From Limnephilus marmoratus (Eukaryota; Arthropoda; Insecta; Trichoptera; Limnephilidae): a stretch of 64,000 bases of DNA. The notes under the pieces were generated by a model. The model had not been told where the DNA came from and made no database searches. It saw only the letters and a list, made by a program, of their open reading frames with translations. Below are positions 30,361 to 41,172 of the stretch, one piece after another (position 1 is the stretch's first letter; each line of letters opens with the position of its first letter). The stretch lies in NCBI GenBank assembly GCA_917880885.1, contig OU862933.1, forward strand, positions 7,735,452-7,799,451. The letters run 5' to 3'. The translations under genes and the position numbers were made by a program.

Positions 30361-32776
30361 TCATTTTGAGTTTGCTGAGATAGTGGGGGTAGTTTTACTT
30401 GACTTCTCACTTCCAGTCTTTGCAATATCCTTAATATGGTAATTACCAATGTGTTTTCCAGAGTGGTCAGACAAAGAGTACACTAGATCTGATATCTTTC
30501 TTAGAACTTTGGCCTTCACGAAACGTGGTGCCAGCTTGGCAGAGAAATACATGGCTCCTTGGGAAAGTGTGTTGTTTTTTCTCCAAACTATGTCTCCTGT
30601 ATTGAAGGTGACATGTTTCCTACGTAGGTTGTATCTGTCCGCACTCTTTTGATGAGCCAGGAGTAAAGCATCAGTGACTTCACTGTAGATGGCCGACAGT
30701 TCTTCCAGACGATGGGCATAGTCCGCGGTAGGGTTGCTTGTGGCGGCAATTGACGTAGGAAAGTTTGTGTCCCTATGTAGAGAACCGTGAACAACTTGTT
30801 CCATACCATGTTTTAAGAAGAAAGGTGTGTAACCAGTGGCCAGGTTAACAGTGTTGTTCATAGCAGCCTGAATTTTATCTAGGTTTTTACACCAAGTACG
30901 TTGATCTTTATCAACTAGAATAGCCAGAGCTGTGTTGATTGTCTGGTTGTAACGTTCGACAGTGTTATTTTGCGGAGTATACAAGGTATTATAGTAAATG
31001 TCCTTGATTCCGTATTTGGCAAGAAAATCTTTGAATTCTTGGGCAATAAATTGTTTTCCGTTATCAACTATTATGGTTCTGGGTGTTCCGTAAGGTATAA
31101 AAATGTGTTTTTCCAGGAGTTTGATGATGGCGGACGCGTTGGCTCTTTTTAAAGGGAAGATCCAACAGAATTTAGTGAAAATATCCACTACACTAAGTAT
31201 GTGCATGTGTCCGGCATAACTTCGAGGAAAAGGTCCGACGAGGTCCATTGACAATGATTGTAGGGGTCTGTCGGCACGTTTGGGATTACCCATTAGGCCG
31301 GCAGGTGCTGCCGTGCTATGTTTATAAGCTTTACAAGTTTCACATTTAGAGATGTAATTGCGAATTTGCTTAAAGAGACCAGGCCAGTAATACTTCAAGG
31401 CGATCTTTTTATACGTCTTGAAATTTCCTGGGTGTATGGAGTCGGGAGCACTATGATTGTCAATGATTATTTGTTCTCTACCTTCGAGGGGAACGACAAG
31501 TTTCCACGAGTAATCTTCGAGGATGGATAGTGGTACCTTGCAATTACGGTATAGTTGTCCTTCTTTTATGATAAAATTAGGAAACTTTTGTTGGTTATTT
31601 TTACAACCTTCGAAGATTTTCAAGTACCATTCATCTTTTGTAGATGGAGGGGGGGCAATTGTGTCAACATTTAATGAACCTAGTTCAATTCTTGAAAGGG
31701 CGTCGGGAACAATATTGTCCGCGCCTTTACGGTGAACAACATCAAAATTGTATTGAGACAAACGGGAGGACCAGCGAGCGAGCCTACCGGAGGGATTACT
31801 TAAAGAGATCAACCATTTCAAACTACTATGGTCTGTGACTACAGTAAATTTGCTACCGTCTATGTAACCGCGGAAATGGTGAACAGAATCCAATACAGCC
31901 AATAACTCTTTTTCGGTAATTCCGTAGTTTTTCTCGTGTTTGTTTAGTGTACGGGAAAAATACGCTACAGGGTGTTCGCCATCTGGGAATTCTTGAAAAA
32001 AGGACTCCACCGATTCCTACATTGGAGGCATCCGTGTGGAGGGTAAAAGAGAGTGCAAAATCCGGGCAATTCAGAACGGGAGCTTTTTGAAGGGCATTTT
32101 TTAAAGTTGTGAACGCTTCTTCAGCTTCGACAGACCATCGGAAATTGCTGACACCTTTACGGATGCCGGTAATTTTATTTAAGGGGGCTGCAATAGTGGA
32201 AAAGTCTTTGATGAATCTCCTGTAGTAACCTGCAAGTCCAAGGAAACCTTTGACTTCCTTCGCGTTTTTGGGTCGGGGAAAATTTGCCATGGCTTCCACC
32301 TTAGCGGGGTCTGTTCTTAGACCTTTTTCGTCGACAATGAATCCCAGATAACGTAGACGGGACTTACAGAATTCAGACTTCTTCAAGTTGATGGTTAAAC
32401 CAGCGAACTTGAGTTGTTGGAAAACTTTTTCCAGCATTAATAGGTGTTTTTCAAAGGTATCGCTGACGATGATGAGGTCGTCAAGGTAACAAAACAGGCT
32501 ATTATCGACTTCAGGACCGAAAAGTTTGTCCATCAGTCTTTGTAACTCGGCGGGGCTGTTTTTTAGACCAAAGGGTAATCTTTTAAAATGGAACATTCCC
32601 CTACCAGGTACAACGAAAGCAGTTTTTTCGCACGATTCTGCGTCCAAGGGTATTTGCCAAAACGCTTTGCTGAGAACGACAGAAGAGATGAACTTGGCGT
32701 TACGCAGCTTGTCTAAGGTTGCGTGAACGTGAGGTAAGGGATACGCATCAGCTTCCGTGCAAGAGTTTAAACGTCT
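30361..32776 (-). pseudogene. Outer gypsy pol: RT (C-terminal part), RNase H and integrase
   Basis: The RT part (31853-32776) has motif A as VVLSKAFWQIPL: the catalytic Asp before LSKAF is Val. Motif B FGLKNSPAELQ and motif C CYLDDLII are intact. RNase H begins LHTDASNVGIGGVLF, then a one-base gain in a T-run (about 32000) shifts the frame. The second frame (30361-32010, 549 codons) has RNase H TEKELL (E35) and VTDHSSLKWL (D60), integrase zinc finger (H186, H193, C223, C226) and DD35E core (D256 in MDLVGPF, D316 in VDNGKQF, E352 in VER), then a GPY/F-like C-terminal domain. The changed RT Asp plus the frameshift should make this copy inactive. Confidence 0.9.
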
Positions 32777-33157
32777 TGCAACAGTTTGGGCAAGTACTGG
32801 GCAAGTAACTTAATGTGGCGTCTCGGACATGTGCTCGTGTATTTTATTGTTCCTTCATTTGTATTATCTCGTGATGATTTGTTGTTCGTCATGTGTGTTG
32901 TGGTCAACGGCGGCTTGTTGAACACCTGCATAGACACGTGTCTCCCGGTAGTTTTTAAGTTTACAATTTTGCTTTGCAAAGGAACCAACTCACCGGCGTT
33001 TTTTTGCGCTTTTCAAACGTCTCCAGTTATCTGGCGACATTTTATTTATAATTTTATCTTGAGATGCATGGGAAATATTTCCGAGTATTGGTGTAACATC
33101 TTGTGTTGTCGCATGTTCTAATAACTTTTTGTTTTATAATCCCTTTGTAGTTAGGTT
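32777..33157 (+). other. 5' end and leader of the inner gypsy element
   Basis: Only the first 24 bases match the start of the 3' LTR (37314). After that the sequence diverges, so most of a 645-bp 5' LTR is missing or replaced. Parts near 32860-32910 look weakly like an inverted segment of the 3' LTR (for example 'atctcgtgatgat' versus 'atcatcacgagat'). No primer-binding site is evident. Confidence 0.5.
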
Positions 33158-34003
33158 ATGGAATATACAATTGTCACAAGGAGTAAAGCAGATACAATCA
33201 ACATGGCGAAACCTGGTGATAACTTAGCTGCATCGATTCCCGTTTCGTCCCCTTTGTCGGTTCCTGTTCACAAGTGGAACATTACTTTTGACGGCTCAGC
33301 TGGCGTACACGATTTTATAGAGAGAATCGAAGAGCTCGCACTAGCTCGAAATGTGAGTAAAGTTTCACTTTTTACATCTGCTGTTGAATTGTTTTCTGGT
33401 GATGCACTCTTATGGTACAGAGTAAATCGCTCCTCATTTGCATCATGGTCTGACATCGTCGTGGCTCTGAAAGAGGAATATGAGTTTCTGGATCACGAGA
33501 GGCGACTGTTGGCTCAACTGAGAGCTACCGTTCAAATGCAGAAGGAGAATTTAAACTCTTTTATTACTCGCATTCTCATTTTAAATAATCGTTTGTCATC
33601 GAAATTACCTGATGATGAATTATTGGAGATTTTACAATGTAATATGTTGCCTAGATATATTCAAAAGTTATCGCTATCGGTAATTCCGGATATCAGTACT
33701 CTGAAAAAACTTGGGAAAATGATTGAGTTAGCGGACAGCCGCTCCAGTGACAGGGTTCCTTCTACTACTGTTTCATCTAATAATCAAAATTTTGTCAGGA
33801 ATAACAATTCACATAACAGGAACAATGGTAGGAATAATAATAATTCAGGAAATGTCAATCCCAATTTTAGAAATAACCGTCGTTTTATGAACCATGATAA
33901 TCTTAGCCCGTCTAATAACGTTTCCAGGGGCGTGCATTGTTTCCGCTGCGGAAGACCAGGACTGAAGTCTCCAGATTGTGGCTGCCGCCGTTCAAAAAAC
34001 TGA
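33158..34003 (+). CDS. Gag of the inner gypsy element
   Basis: 281 codons. It has a Ty3/gypsy-type capsid core (FDGSAGVHDFIERIEELA, then the AVELFSGDALLWYR block around residues 72-90), an Asn-rich linker (about 220-255) and a zinc knuckle at the C-terminus. The knuckle reads CFRCGRPGLKSPDC, with Leu where the metal-binding His of CCHC should be. Gag packages the RNA into particles. The frame ends TCA-AAA-AAC-TGA, i.e. directly after an A-AAA-AAC slippery heptamer. Confidence 0.88.
   Translation: MEYTIVTRSKADTINMAKPGDNLAASIPVSSPLSVPVHKWNITFDGSAGVHDFIERIEELALARNVSKVSLFTSAVELFSGDALLWYRVNRSSFASWSDIVVALKEEYEFLDHERRLLAQLRATVQMQKENLNSFITRILILNNRLSSKLPDDELLEILQCNMLPRYIQKLSLSVIPDISTLKKLGKMIELADSRSSDRVPSTTVSSNNQNFVRNNNSHNRNNGRNNNNSGNVNPNFRNNRRFMNHDNLSPSNNVSRGVHCFRCGRPGLKSPDCGCRRSKN
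33994..34000 (+). promoter_or_regulatory. -1 ribosomal frameshift heptamer A-AAA-AAC (inner gypsy)
   Basis: The heptamer is in the gag frame (X-XXY-YYZ pattern) and is immediately followed by the gag TGA. A -1 shift enters the protease frame that runs to 34848. The outer element has the same arrangement. Confidence 0.8.
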
Positions 34004-34848
34004 ATACCCCGGAGTTCCAGACAGCGGGCGTTAAGACGTCGACGCTCGCCGAGGAGACGTCCGGGGAATGGGCTTCCTGGCTGGCTGTAGTAAGAGATTT
34101 TTATAAAAACTTAAATACTTCAAAGGAGATGGGAGCGGTAAACAGGGACAACCGTCCTCACATTTCTTTTCAAGTTTTAGGGTTAAATTTTTCTGGTCTT
34201 TTAGATTCGGGCTCTCACATTTCCATTTTAGGTAACAATTTTCATAGGAAATTCTTAGATTTGGGTTTCAAGCTTTCCAAGCTTGACACTAAGTTTTCTT
34301 TAGTTTCGGCTACAGGTCATTCTGTTGTTTGTTCGTATAAAATTACGGTACCGATTCGTTTTGATAACACAGAGAGTTTTGATAACACTAACAATAGAGT
34401 CACTGGTTACACTCCTTTCTTCCTCAATTTTGGCAGGGAAATTATCATTTCAGGGAAGGACTACATAGGAGCTGACTTCAACGCGGAGGAAATTAAATTT
34501 GCTGAACGGGATTCCTGGGCTGCAGTTTTGCAAGAGTTAAATGATATTTTTTCACAGGTGCGCACATCTTTGCGACAGTCGTATGAACGCAACAAACGTC
34601 AATATGATCTTCGTCGGAGGGAGGTTCAGTACGCGGAAGGCGACGTAGTGTGGCGGAGGTCTTTCGTTCTTTCAGATGCTTCTAAACACTTTTCAGCTAA
34701 ACTGGCTCCAAAATTTATTAGAAGTAAAGTTGTGCGGAAAATTTCCCCTGTGGCATACCAGTTGGCTGACATGGATGGGAAGCTTTTAGGTATTTTCCAC
34801 GCGAAGGACATTTTAAAGTCTGAGCATGCTGAGGAGTCAGCGGTTTAA
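34001..34848 (+). pseudogene. Inner gypsy protease joined to integrase C-terminal domain
   Basis: In the -1 frame: spacer, then an aspartic protease with LLDSGSHISILG, up to about residue 140 of the frame that opens at 33937. It then passes directly into NNRVTGYTPFFLNFGRE, the region just after the integrase catalytic core, followed by a GPY/F-like domain (KLAPKFIRSKVVRKI). Thus about 2.5 kb of pol has been lost by a clean in-frame deletion between protease and integrase tail, near a short 'ataacac' repeat (34375 and 34383). No polymerase or integrase activity could result. Confidence 0.88.
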
Positions 34849-36487
34849 TTTATTTCCTTTCAGTAAGAAAATAGAATCTTTCCGTAATGGGATTTAATTC
34901 GGTCTAAAGTACCGATAGTTAGTAAAATTTGCATGCATTTTGACCTTATGTTTGCAAAATACATTCAATGTGATGACATGACTTTGACATGAAACTTGTG
35001 TCCACACATTGAGTGCTATATGTTAATTGTTTTGTGGTTGTTTGTCCTTTGTATTTGTGATAGTTAGTGTAGTATATGAATATTGTAATTTGTATGAAAA
35101 TTTTCCTTCAGAGCATGGGGGTAATTGGCCATTACGCTCATGCTTTGAACTGATAAAATTAGTGGGTTCCTTTCCCTGTAGGTAAACCTTGCTATTTGTA
35201 AAATATGAATTGTGTTTATAATGATACTACATGGTTTTGGACATGGTTGATAATTTATGGTTACATGTAGTAATTATTGACTTGAATGGTGTCGTGCATA
35301 CGGTTTCTACCTTGGAAAATTCCACATGTATTTTCATGGTGATAATTATACATAATCAATAGCCTCAGAAGCTGACAATAATCTATTTGGGAGCTTTAGG
35401 AAGTTTCGCAGCATGGGAATTTTCCAAGTCAAGGAAATGGGTTTTCTTTACTTATATATGTTATAATAATGTTAGCTCGGGTGATGCATTCTTCAAAGAA
35501 ATACAGATAAAACAGTATTCTTATTTTATAAGATTCAAATTTATTGATTATTTTACACAAATTATTAAAATAATTCTCCATAGAGAAACTTTACGGATCA
35601 TTTGTGTTTATAGTCATACAATCTTACTTTGATACTTGCGCATAATCTCAGAAGTTCTCAGAAACTATCTATTTTGAGTTTTAGGAAGCTCCGTTGCATG
35701 TTTATTTCAAATAGTCAGGAACGAGTTCTTGAGACATACGATAATGTATAAATTTACTTCGGGTAACATAATTATTACCAATTAATAAATTAATATAATA
35801 ATAACAATTCATATTTCATAAGTTTTAATTATATATGCATTCTAAATGGAAATTTAATTAGTATCTCTATAGAGTGAGTACATAATATTAGATGTTTAGT
35901 TTCACAGTTAATTTTTAACAATTCTTGCACAGTTCCTTTTTGACACGGCATGTGACTTTAAGTCGGTTCTAGAGCTCGGAACTCATTTGAAGGCACATGT
36001 TTGTCTTTTAAAATGGAACTGTATGACTGATTTAAATTCTTATATTTTCTTACACAATCTTGGAGTTTTATTCCGGGATCTCAACCATTTAATATTGACA
36101 GGATTATTCATCTTTCTCCGCTGTTCAACAGATGTCAGTGGTTGTTTCATTACCTTAACTTTATGTTATTTTCTTTTGAGGGGTTGGTTTTCTACAATTT
36201 GGAATTTTTATTGGTAGGTGTCAAGATTTTAGATGTTATTAAATTTTCAATGGTATTATAACAGTATTTTGGATAAATATTTCCATAAGTTTTGAGTGGA
36301 ATGTGGGTTTAGAGTCAAGTTTCTTTTGTTTAAATCTTTTCATGTTTAGGTCAAATTATTTTAGCTCAATCTAAATATTTGCTTTATATAAGTTTTTATT
36401 TCACCTTTAATACGTAGTAATTGTTTCTTCTTAACGATAGCTCAGTAATTATTTTTCGCTCACGTGGTTTTCTACGTTCTTCGAGGA
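34849..36487 (+). other. Non-coding 3' region of the inner gypsy element
   Basis: AT-rich, without credible frames. A 'catgggggtaatt' motif near 35115 resembles the purine-rich sequence ahead of the 3' LTR and could be a secondary polypurine tract. Confidence 0.5.
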
Positions 36488-37020
36488 AGTTCTAACCCAA
36501 GCATTTGGACTGCGTCAAAAGGGAGATTCTACAACAGCATGGCACATCACTTATTTATGTCAACCTACCTTCAGTTGCTCTTGAATAGGCAGAAGTTTTA
36601 ACCCAAACATTTGGACTGCGTCAAAAGGGAAATTCTAGAATAACATGGCACATCACTTATTTATGTCAACCGACTTTCAGTTGCTCTTGAATTGGCAGAA
36701 GTTTAACCCAAACATTTGGACTGCGTCAAATGGAAATTCTACAACAACATGGCACATCACTTATTTATGTCAACCTACCTTCAGTTGCTCTTGAATAGGC
36801 AGAAGTTTTAACACAAGCATTTGGACTGCGTCTAAAGGGAAATTCTACAACAACATGGCACATCACTTATTTATGTCAACCTACTTTCGGTTGCTCTTGA
36901 ATAGGCAGAAGTTTAACCCAAGCATTGGTCTGCATCAAATGGATTTCTTCAACTACAGGGATCAGCACTTATTTGCATCAACCTACAGATTGTGGCTCTG
37001 ATATAAGCAGAGGTTTGAGC
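36488..37020 (+). repeat. Tandem repeat, about five units of 103-107 bp
   Basis: Units carry CATTTGGACTGCGTC, then GGCACATCACTTATTTATG and AGTTGCTCTTGAATAGGC. Unit starts, measured at GGACTGCG, are 36507, 36614, 36717, 36824 and a diverged one at about 36926. Alternating spacing of 107 and 103 suggests a two-unit amplification. Confidence 0.9.
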
Positions 37021-37313
37021 CCTTATTATTTGGGCAGTTTGAAGTTTCATTCACTGCTTCACTGAATCATTATCGAGGGAGGCTTACTGGTTTACAACAT
37101 CATCTTGAGGATAATTCATCTCTACATATTTGGGAAGAACATTACGAGAAGTGACACAGCTGGGAAGGCACTAGAAGCTCAAACTCATTCACCACAAATC
37201 TCGTTAAGCACTTTGGAATTCTTGGTGGCAGCGGTACCTTCGCTCTTCAGGATTTCTGACGCCAGGTGGCGTAGTGGAATTTTTTGCAAAAATTCTCTTG
37301 GCCATGGGGGTAA

Positions 37314-37958
37314 TGCAACAGTTTGGGCAAGTACTGGCCTAATTTAGACGGAGTTTCTAGCCACGCGGGTACCTGATGAATTTGACAGCCTTTAATGTAC
37401 AGGCGCCGGTAGAGGGCGATTCGAGAAGAAGTTTCGATACGTTCGTCAGTTGGTTCTGGGGAGTTTTCATGGTGTGACAGCTGAACTACAAGCCGCCAAA
37501 GGTCATGGCCGAAACACACGTGAGCGAATTAATAATTAGTAATGGATCATCACGAGATATTATAGCTTAACTTTGGTATTTTATTATCCTTAGCATTTAA
37601 TTTAAATCCTACTAAATATGTTCGGTTATCCGTACAGGCGCCCTTCAGGATTAACAAATATTATGCTTCCATTTATTGAGACCCACATGTTCCGAGATTA
37701 TAGTTTTCACATTAATTTGACTTACCTATGGTAATCAACCACCCCTGTAGATTTAAATCAATTTAATCATGCTCTACCCATAATTGTTGAAAGTATTTAA
37801 ATAAATGTTTCATCTTTGTTACTGGTATAATCCGTCTTTTCTTACACTGATTTACCCACATGTCTGCACTTGTTTTTTATTGAATACGAGAGAAATATTG
37901 AGAGTATTTAGATGGCGGTGATAAGTAAAGATAGATATTAGGTAAATATACCGTTACA
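37314..37958 (+). repeat. 3' LTR of the inner gypsy element
   Basis: 645 bp, starting TGCAACAG after a short purine tract (CATGGGGGTAA) and ending CCGTTACA at the GTCT duplication. Only its first 24 bases are present at the 5' end of the element. Confidence 0.75.
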
Positions 37959-37962
37959 GTCT

Positions 37963-38775
37963 ACTGTCGAGACAGAAACGTGCAGAGCCGTCTTTTTTAG
38001 AAACCAAAAGAGTTGGGTTGGTCCATGCACTTCTGCTGGGAACCACCACACCCATTTTTAACATTTCGTCAAGTTCGTTTTCTAAAAGTTTAAGTTTTTG
38101 GGGGGCTAAGTTGTAATAACGTTGCTTGATGGGTGGGCCATTGGTTTTGATATGGTGTTCCACCAAATTTGTCAAACCTAATCCACATTTTTCGAAGGAT
38201 ATTGATTCGAATTTATTGACCATTTCCTTTAGTTGGAGAGCCTGGTCCGTGCTTAAATTTTCGTGAGGTATTATTGTGCGGATCTCACTAATTTGAGCGG
38301 CAGTGGAGGTTTCGCCAAGAGTATTAAATACTTGGGGAGCAACATTGAATGCCTTCCAGAAGTCAACGCCAAGGATGAAATTCTGGGATATAGAGGGCAC
38401 TATTAGAAAATTGATTGTAACTATTTTATTGTTACAATTAATTGGCAGGGCAAGGGCACCGATGACCGGTTGGGAAACATTATCCGCAGTTGTCAGGTGT
38501 GTCGATTGGGGCGAAATTCTAAAATCACTGTTAACAAAAGGCAAGTGAGCATTGTTGCCAAGACAGCTGATAGATGCCCCACTATCAAGTAATCCGGAAA
38601 AGGTCACATTGTTAACAGAGAAAGAAGCATAGGGTCTCCCATCTTTAGCTTGTTTGCAACAAACCGAAGAAACATTTAAGGTCTGGTTAAAATACTTAAT
38701 GTGTGCTAACCAATCAGTCCATTCTTTAGACCTTGGTTCAGAATGGGTGCCTGAGAGGTTATTATTTAGTTTTTT
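37963..38775 (-). pseudogene. Outer gypsy protease and start of reverse transcriptase
   Basis: Entered from gag by the -1 heptamer at 38769-38775. The protease active site is SGLLDSGASISCLG (near 38570-38605). A connector follows, then the RT N-terminus: ENELDEMLKMGVVVPS, WTNPTLLVSKKDGS and ARFCLDSR, where the inner gypsy element is inserted. The rest of RT resumes at 32776. Frame and slip site agree, so this was one continuous pro-pol frame before the insertion. Confidence 0.9.
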
Positions 38776-39979
38776 GGCCTCTTCATGTAGAAATTTGGTG
38801 GGGGCTTGGAGAAATCCACCTGAGGTCTGACATCGCTTAGGTTTTGTAACCTTTCCATGTTGTGCCTTGATTTCTTGAAAATGTTGCGCAGTTCGTCGCG
38901 TGGAGGAGAGCGGTCCCTAGAGTGATGCCTCTTGAAAGTTCGGGGTTCCTTGGATTCCAGAAACCTCGCTTGCTTGAAACAAGTAGTGGCCAGATGGCCT
39001 ACTTTTTGCAAAAAGAGCACACTTTCTTGTTGTCGAATTCTGGTTTTAAACCAGACGAACGGCTTGGCACAACTACATTATTTGACACATTCTTTATGTT
39101 CTTCCTATCCTGGTACGATTCCAGAAGGAGACAGACTTCGTTTAACTGGGCCAGGGATGCAATTTTCTGCGAGGTGATGATGTTCTCGTATTTGCTTAAA
39201 AGGCCATCAGTTATGACTGGTAATAGTTCAGCTTCCGAAACGGGATGTGAAAGCTTGATGTTAATGGATTCAGCCCTTTCTATGAATGTAGCTACAGGTT
39301 CATTTACCAGCTGTTTAATAGATAGTAAAGATAATTTGATCCTGTGCTGGGCTTCTGTTTTTCCGAAGCTCGAGATTAGGGCAGATCTGAGTTTATTCCA
39401 ATCTTTGCATTTAGTTTTTTGAATGCGGTGCCAGGGTATCAATTCTGGGGAGATGAGTTCTATGAAGTTTTTTCGTAGAATCTCGAATGGGATATTTTTG
39501 ATTGTAGCCGTTTCTTCGATACGGTCGATGAAATCCAGCACATCGGAGACGCCATTATATTTGACTTTCCAAGAGGATAAATCGTAAGTTTTATCTTGTG
39601 TCAAGGTGGGTGCGATGTCCTGTTTTACCATTACTTGCGGCATAGGTTCTTTGTTAGGAACAAGATTATCCAAAACTTGCGTAGCCGAGCGTGAATTATT
39701 TTCGCTTGAGGGGGCGAGGTTTATTCTCTTAATGTACTTTTTGTTAAATAGAAGTGCATAAGCCTTTAATGTAGATTTAGATTTGCTTGGTGGCGAGAGT
39801 CCTCTATCCCTTAAAGCAGTTTGTAAGTGAGTTTTGGATAAGTTATGCACGTTGGGAATGATGCCCAAATTGGATGGTGCCATAGCTTGATTGTTTTCCA
39901 TTGTGAGTTTCCCGGGAGGTGAAAAAAATTTTTGCCAGGGGTTTCCTTTAGTAAATGCAAAATTAATTTTGTGAGGCAC
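38766..39979 (-). pseudogene. Gag of the outer gypsy element, one-base indel
   Basis: The N-terminal part (39979 to 38999) has a basic/Ser-rich leader, a SAP-like short motif (LQTALRDRGLSPPSKSKSTL) and the capsid core with YNGVSDVLDFIDRIEE and the NFIELISPELIPWHR block. The zinc knuckle CSFCKK-VGHLATTC is split across two frames by a one-base change at an A-run near 39000, after which the second frame (39020 to 38766) carries the rest. Since both frames are needed for one CCHC knuckle, this is a mutation or sequence error rather than programmed shifting. Compared with the inner Gag its knuckle has the proper His. Confidence 0.88.
38769..38775 (-). promoter_or_regulatory. -1 ribosomal frameshift heptamer A-AAA-AAC (outer gypsy)
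   Basis: Minus strand CCA-AAA-AAC-TAA: slippery heptamer followed at once by the gag stop. Shifting back one base opens the protease frame through KKLNNN. I did not identify a downstream pseudoknot with certainty. Confidence 0.8.
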
Positions 39980-41172
39980 TTTTCACTTGGTAATCACTGG
40001 TTGGCACTTCTAAAATAGTTATAGAAAACTGTATTTTATGCTACAATTTGGTATATATGACACCAGAATTTTTGTCAAAGGAAGGCACAAGAAAAAAAAT
40101 TTGCGTGGAAAGACCTTAGTAGTAAAGGTTTCTGTGTTTCACTGACCACTTTGAGAAAACTGTGAAATTCACAAGTATTTATTTATTTTTTGAAAAATTT
40201 TGCCAGGACTGACCTTTAGAAAACGGCTTTTTTATTTTTCACAAATCACTTTGCACTGAGAAGGGCACTAAAATTCACAAAAGGCACTCTTTTGGCGAAT
40301 AAGAACAAACTTCCGGATGAAAATAACTGAATATGGGATTTGTTACGTCAACCACATTAAAATTATTTTATTTATTCATGGAACCAATCATTGGTTTTAT
40401 TATTATTTCACTTTTCTTTATGTAGGGAAAAAACACAATTCACTTTACACTTATGCTGAAAAAAAGCGGTACCTATAATGTAGAATGGGGAAAGAAAGTC
40501 ATTATTTTGTCCATTTAGTGAAATATAAATTGTACTAATTTAACAGACGTAAGTGGGTCAATTGGTATATTGTGCAGAAACAGCAAAAAAAACGTAAGTC
40601 CGAAATTTTGATTAAGGAATTCGCAAAATAACTAGGGTTCCAGAATCAAATTTATAATAATCATTTCCGTTGCTAACCGGTTCAGTCATAAAAAGGTGAT
40701 TTGATTATGAACGCTGCATAGCAACAGTTAATTATTTCGTTCCGACGGGTTCTTCGTTGGAATTTTTGGCGCGGGACAAAAGCATTTGCGCGCGCAATCC
40801 AGAGAATAGGTATTTACCGCGTGGAACATCGGACCGTTGGTTTGGCGCGAAGCTATTGACGCCCGTTGTTTGTGACGCGTGCGCAGTCAGATTCGCGGTT
40901 TAATGCTAGCGTCCTTTAGTTGCTTCAAAATGGCCGTGTTTACAATTGCGGCGTGATTCATGGTTTCAATCAGATCTGTGTTATGGATCCAATTTACACA
41001 TAGGTTTCTGTGGTTTTTTCACAGAATTCACTGTACACTGGGTGTAGAATATCAAGGTATAATTAATGTTCACAAAACAATTCCTGTACAGGGAGGATTT
41101 CGACAAGTTGCACTCCGCAAAGCGATCGGGACAGAGAAAAAAAATTCCGAGGCCCCACGCTATGGCGACAGT
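39980..41172 (-). other. 5' leader of the outer gypsy element
   Basis: 1.2 kb between 5' LTR and gag, with no frame on the element strand. A GC-rich section with GCGC motifs lies at 40760-40960. The bases after the LTR (ACTGTCGCC...CGTGGGGC) do not give a clean tRNA primer-binding match. Confidence 0.6.

Larger units (their letters stand above)
32777..37958 (+). mobile_element. Inner gypsy LTR retrotransposon, deletion derivative, inserted in outer RT
   Basis: It starts TGCAACAG and ends CCGTTACA, with GTCT on both sides (32773-32776, 37959-37962). Removing the insert and one GTCT restores the outer RT reading frame exactly. It contains gag, protease fused to an integrase C-terminus, a non-coding 3' region with 105-bp tandem repeats, and one long 3' LTR. 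RT, RNase H and the integrase core are absent. Confidence 0.88.

Noticed and set aside
30449..32726. Several plus-strand frames of 60-70 codons
   Set aside because: All lie opposite the gypsy RT, RNase H and integrase frames and have no motifs of their own.
36488..37020. CRISPR-like array
   Set aside because: Units are contiguous tandem repeats of about 105 bp without unique spacers, inside a gypsy element in a eukaryotic context.
39000..39020. A programmed frameshift within the Gag zinc knuckle of the outer gypsy element
   Set aside because: It would split a single CCHC knuckle. A one-base change at an A-run is simpler, and a proper slip site exists at the end of gag.
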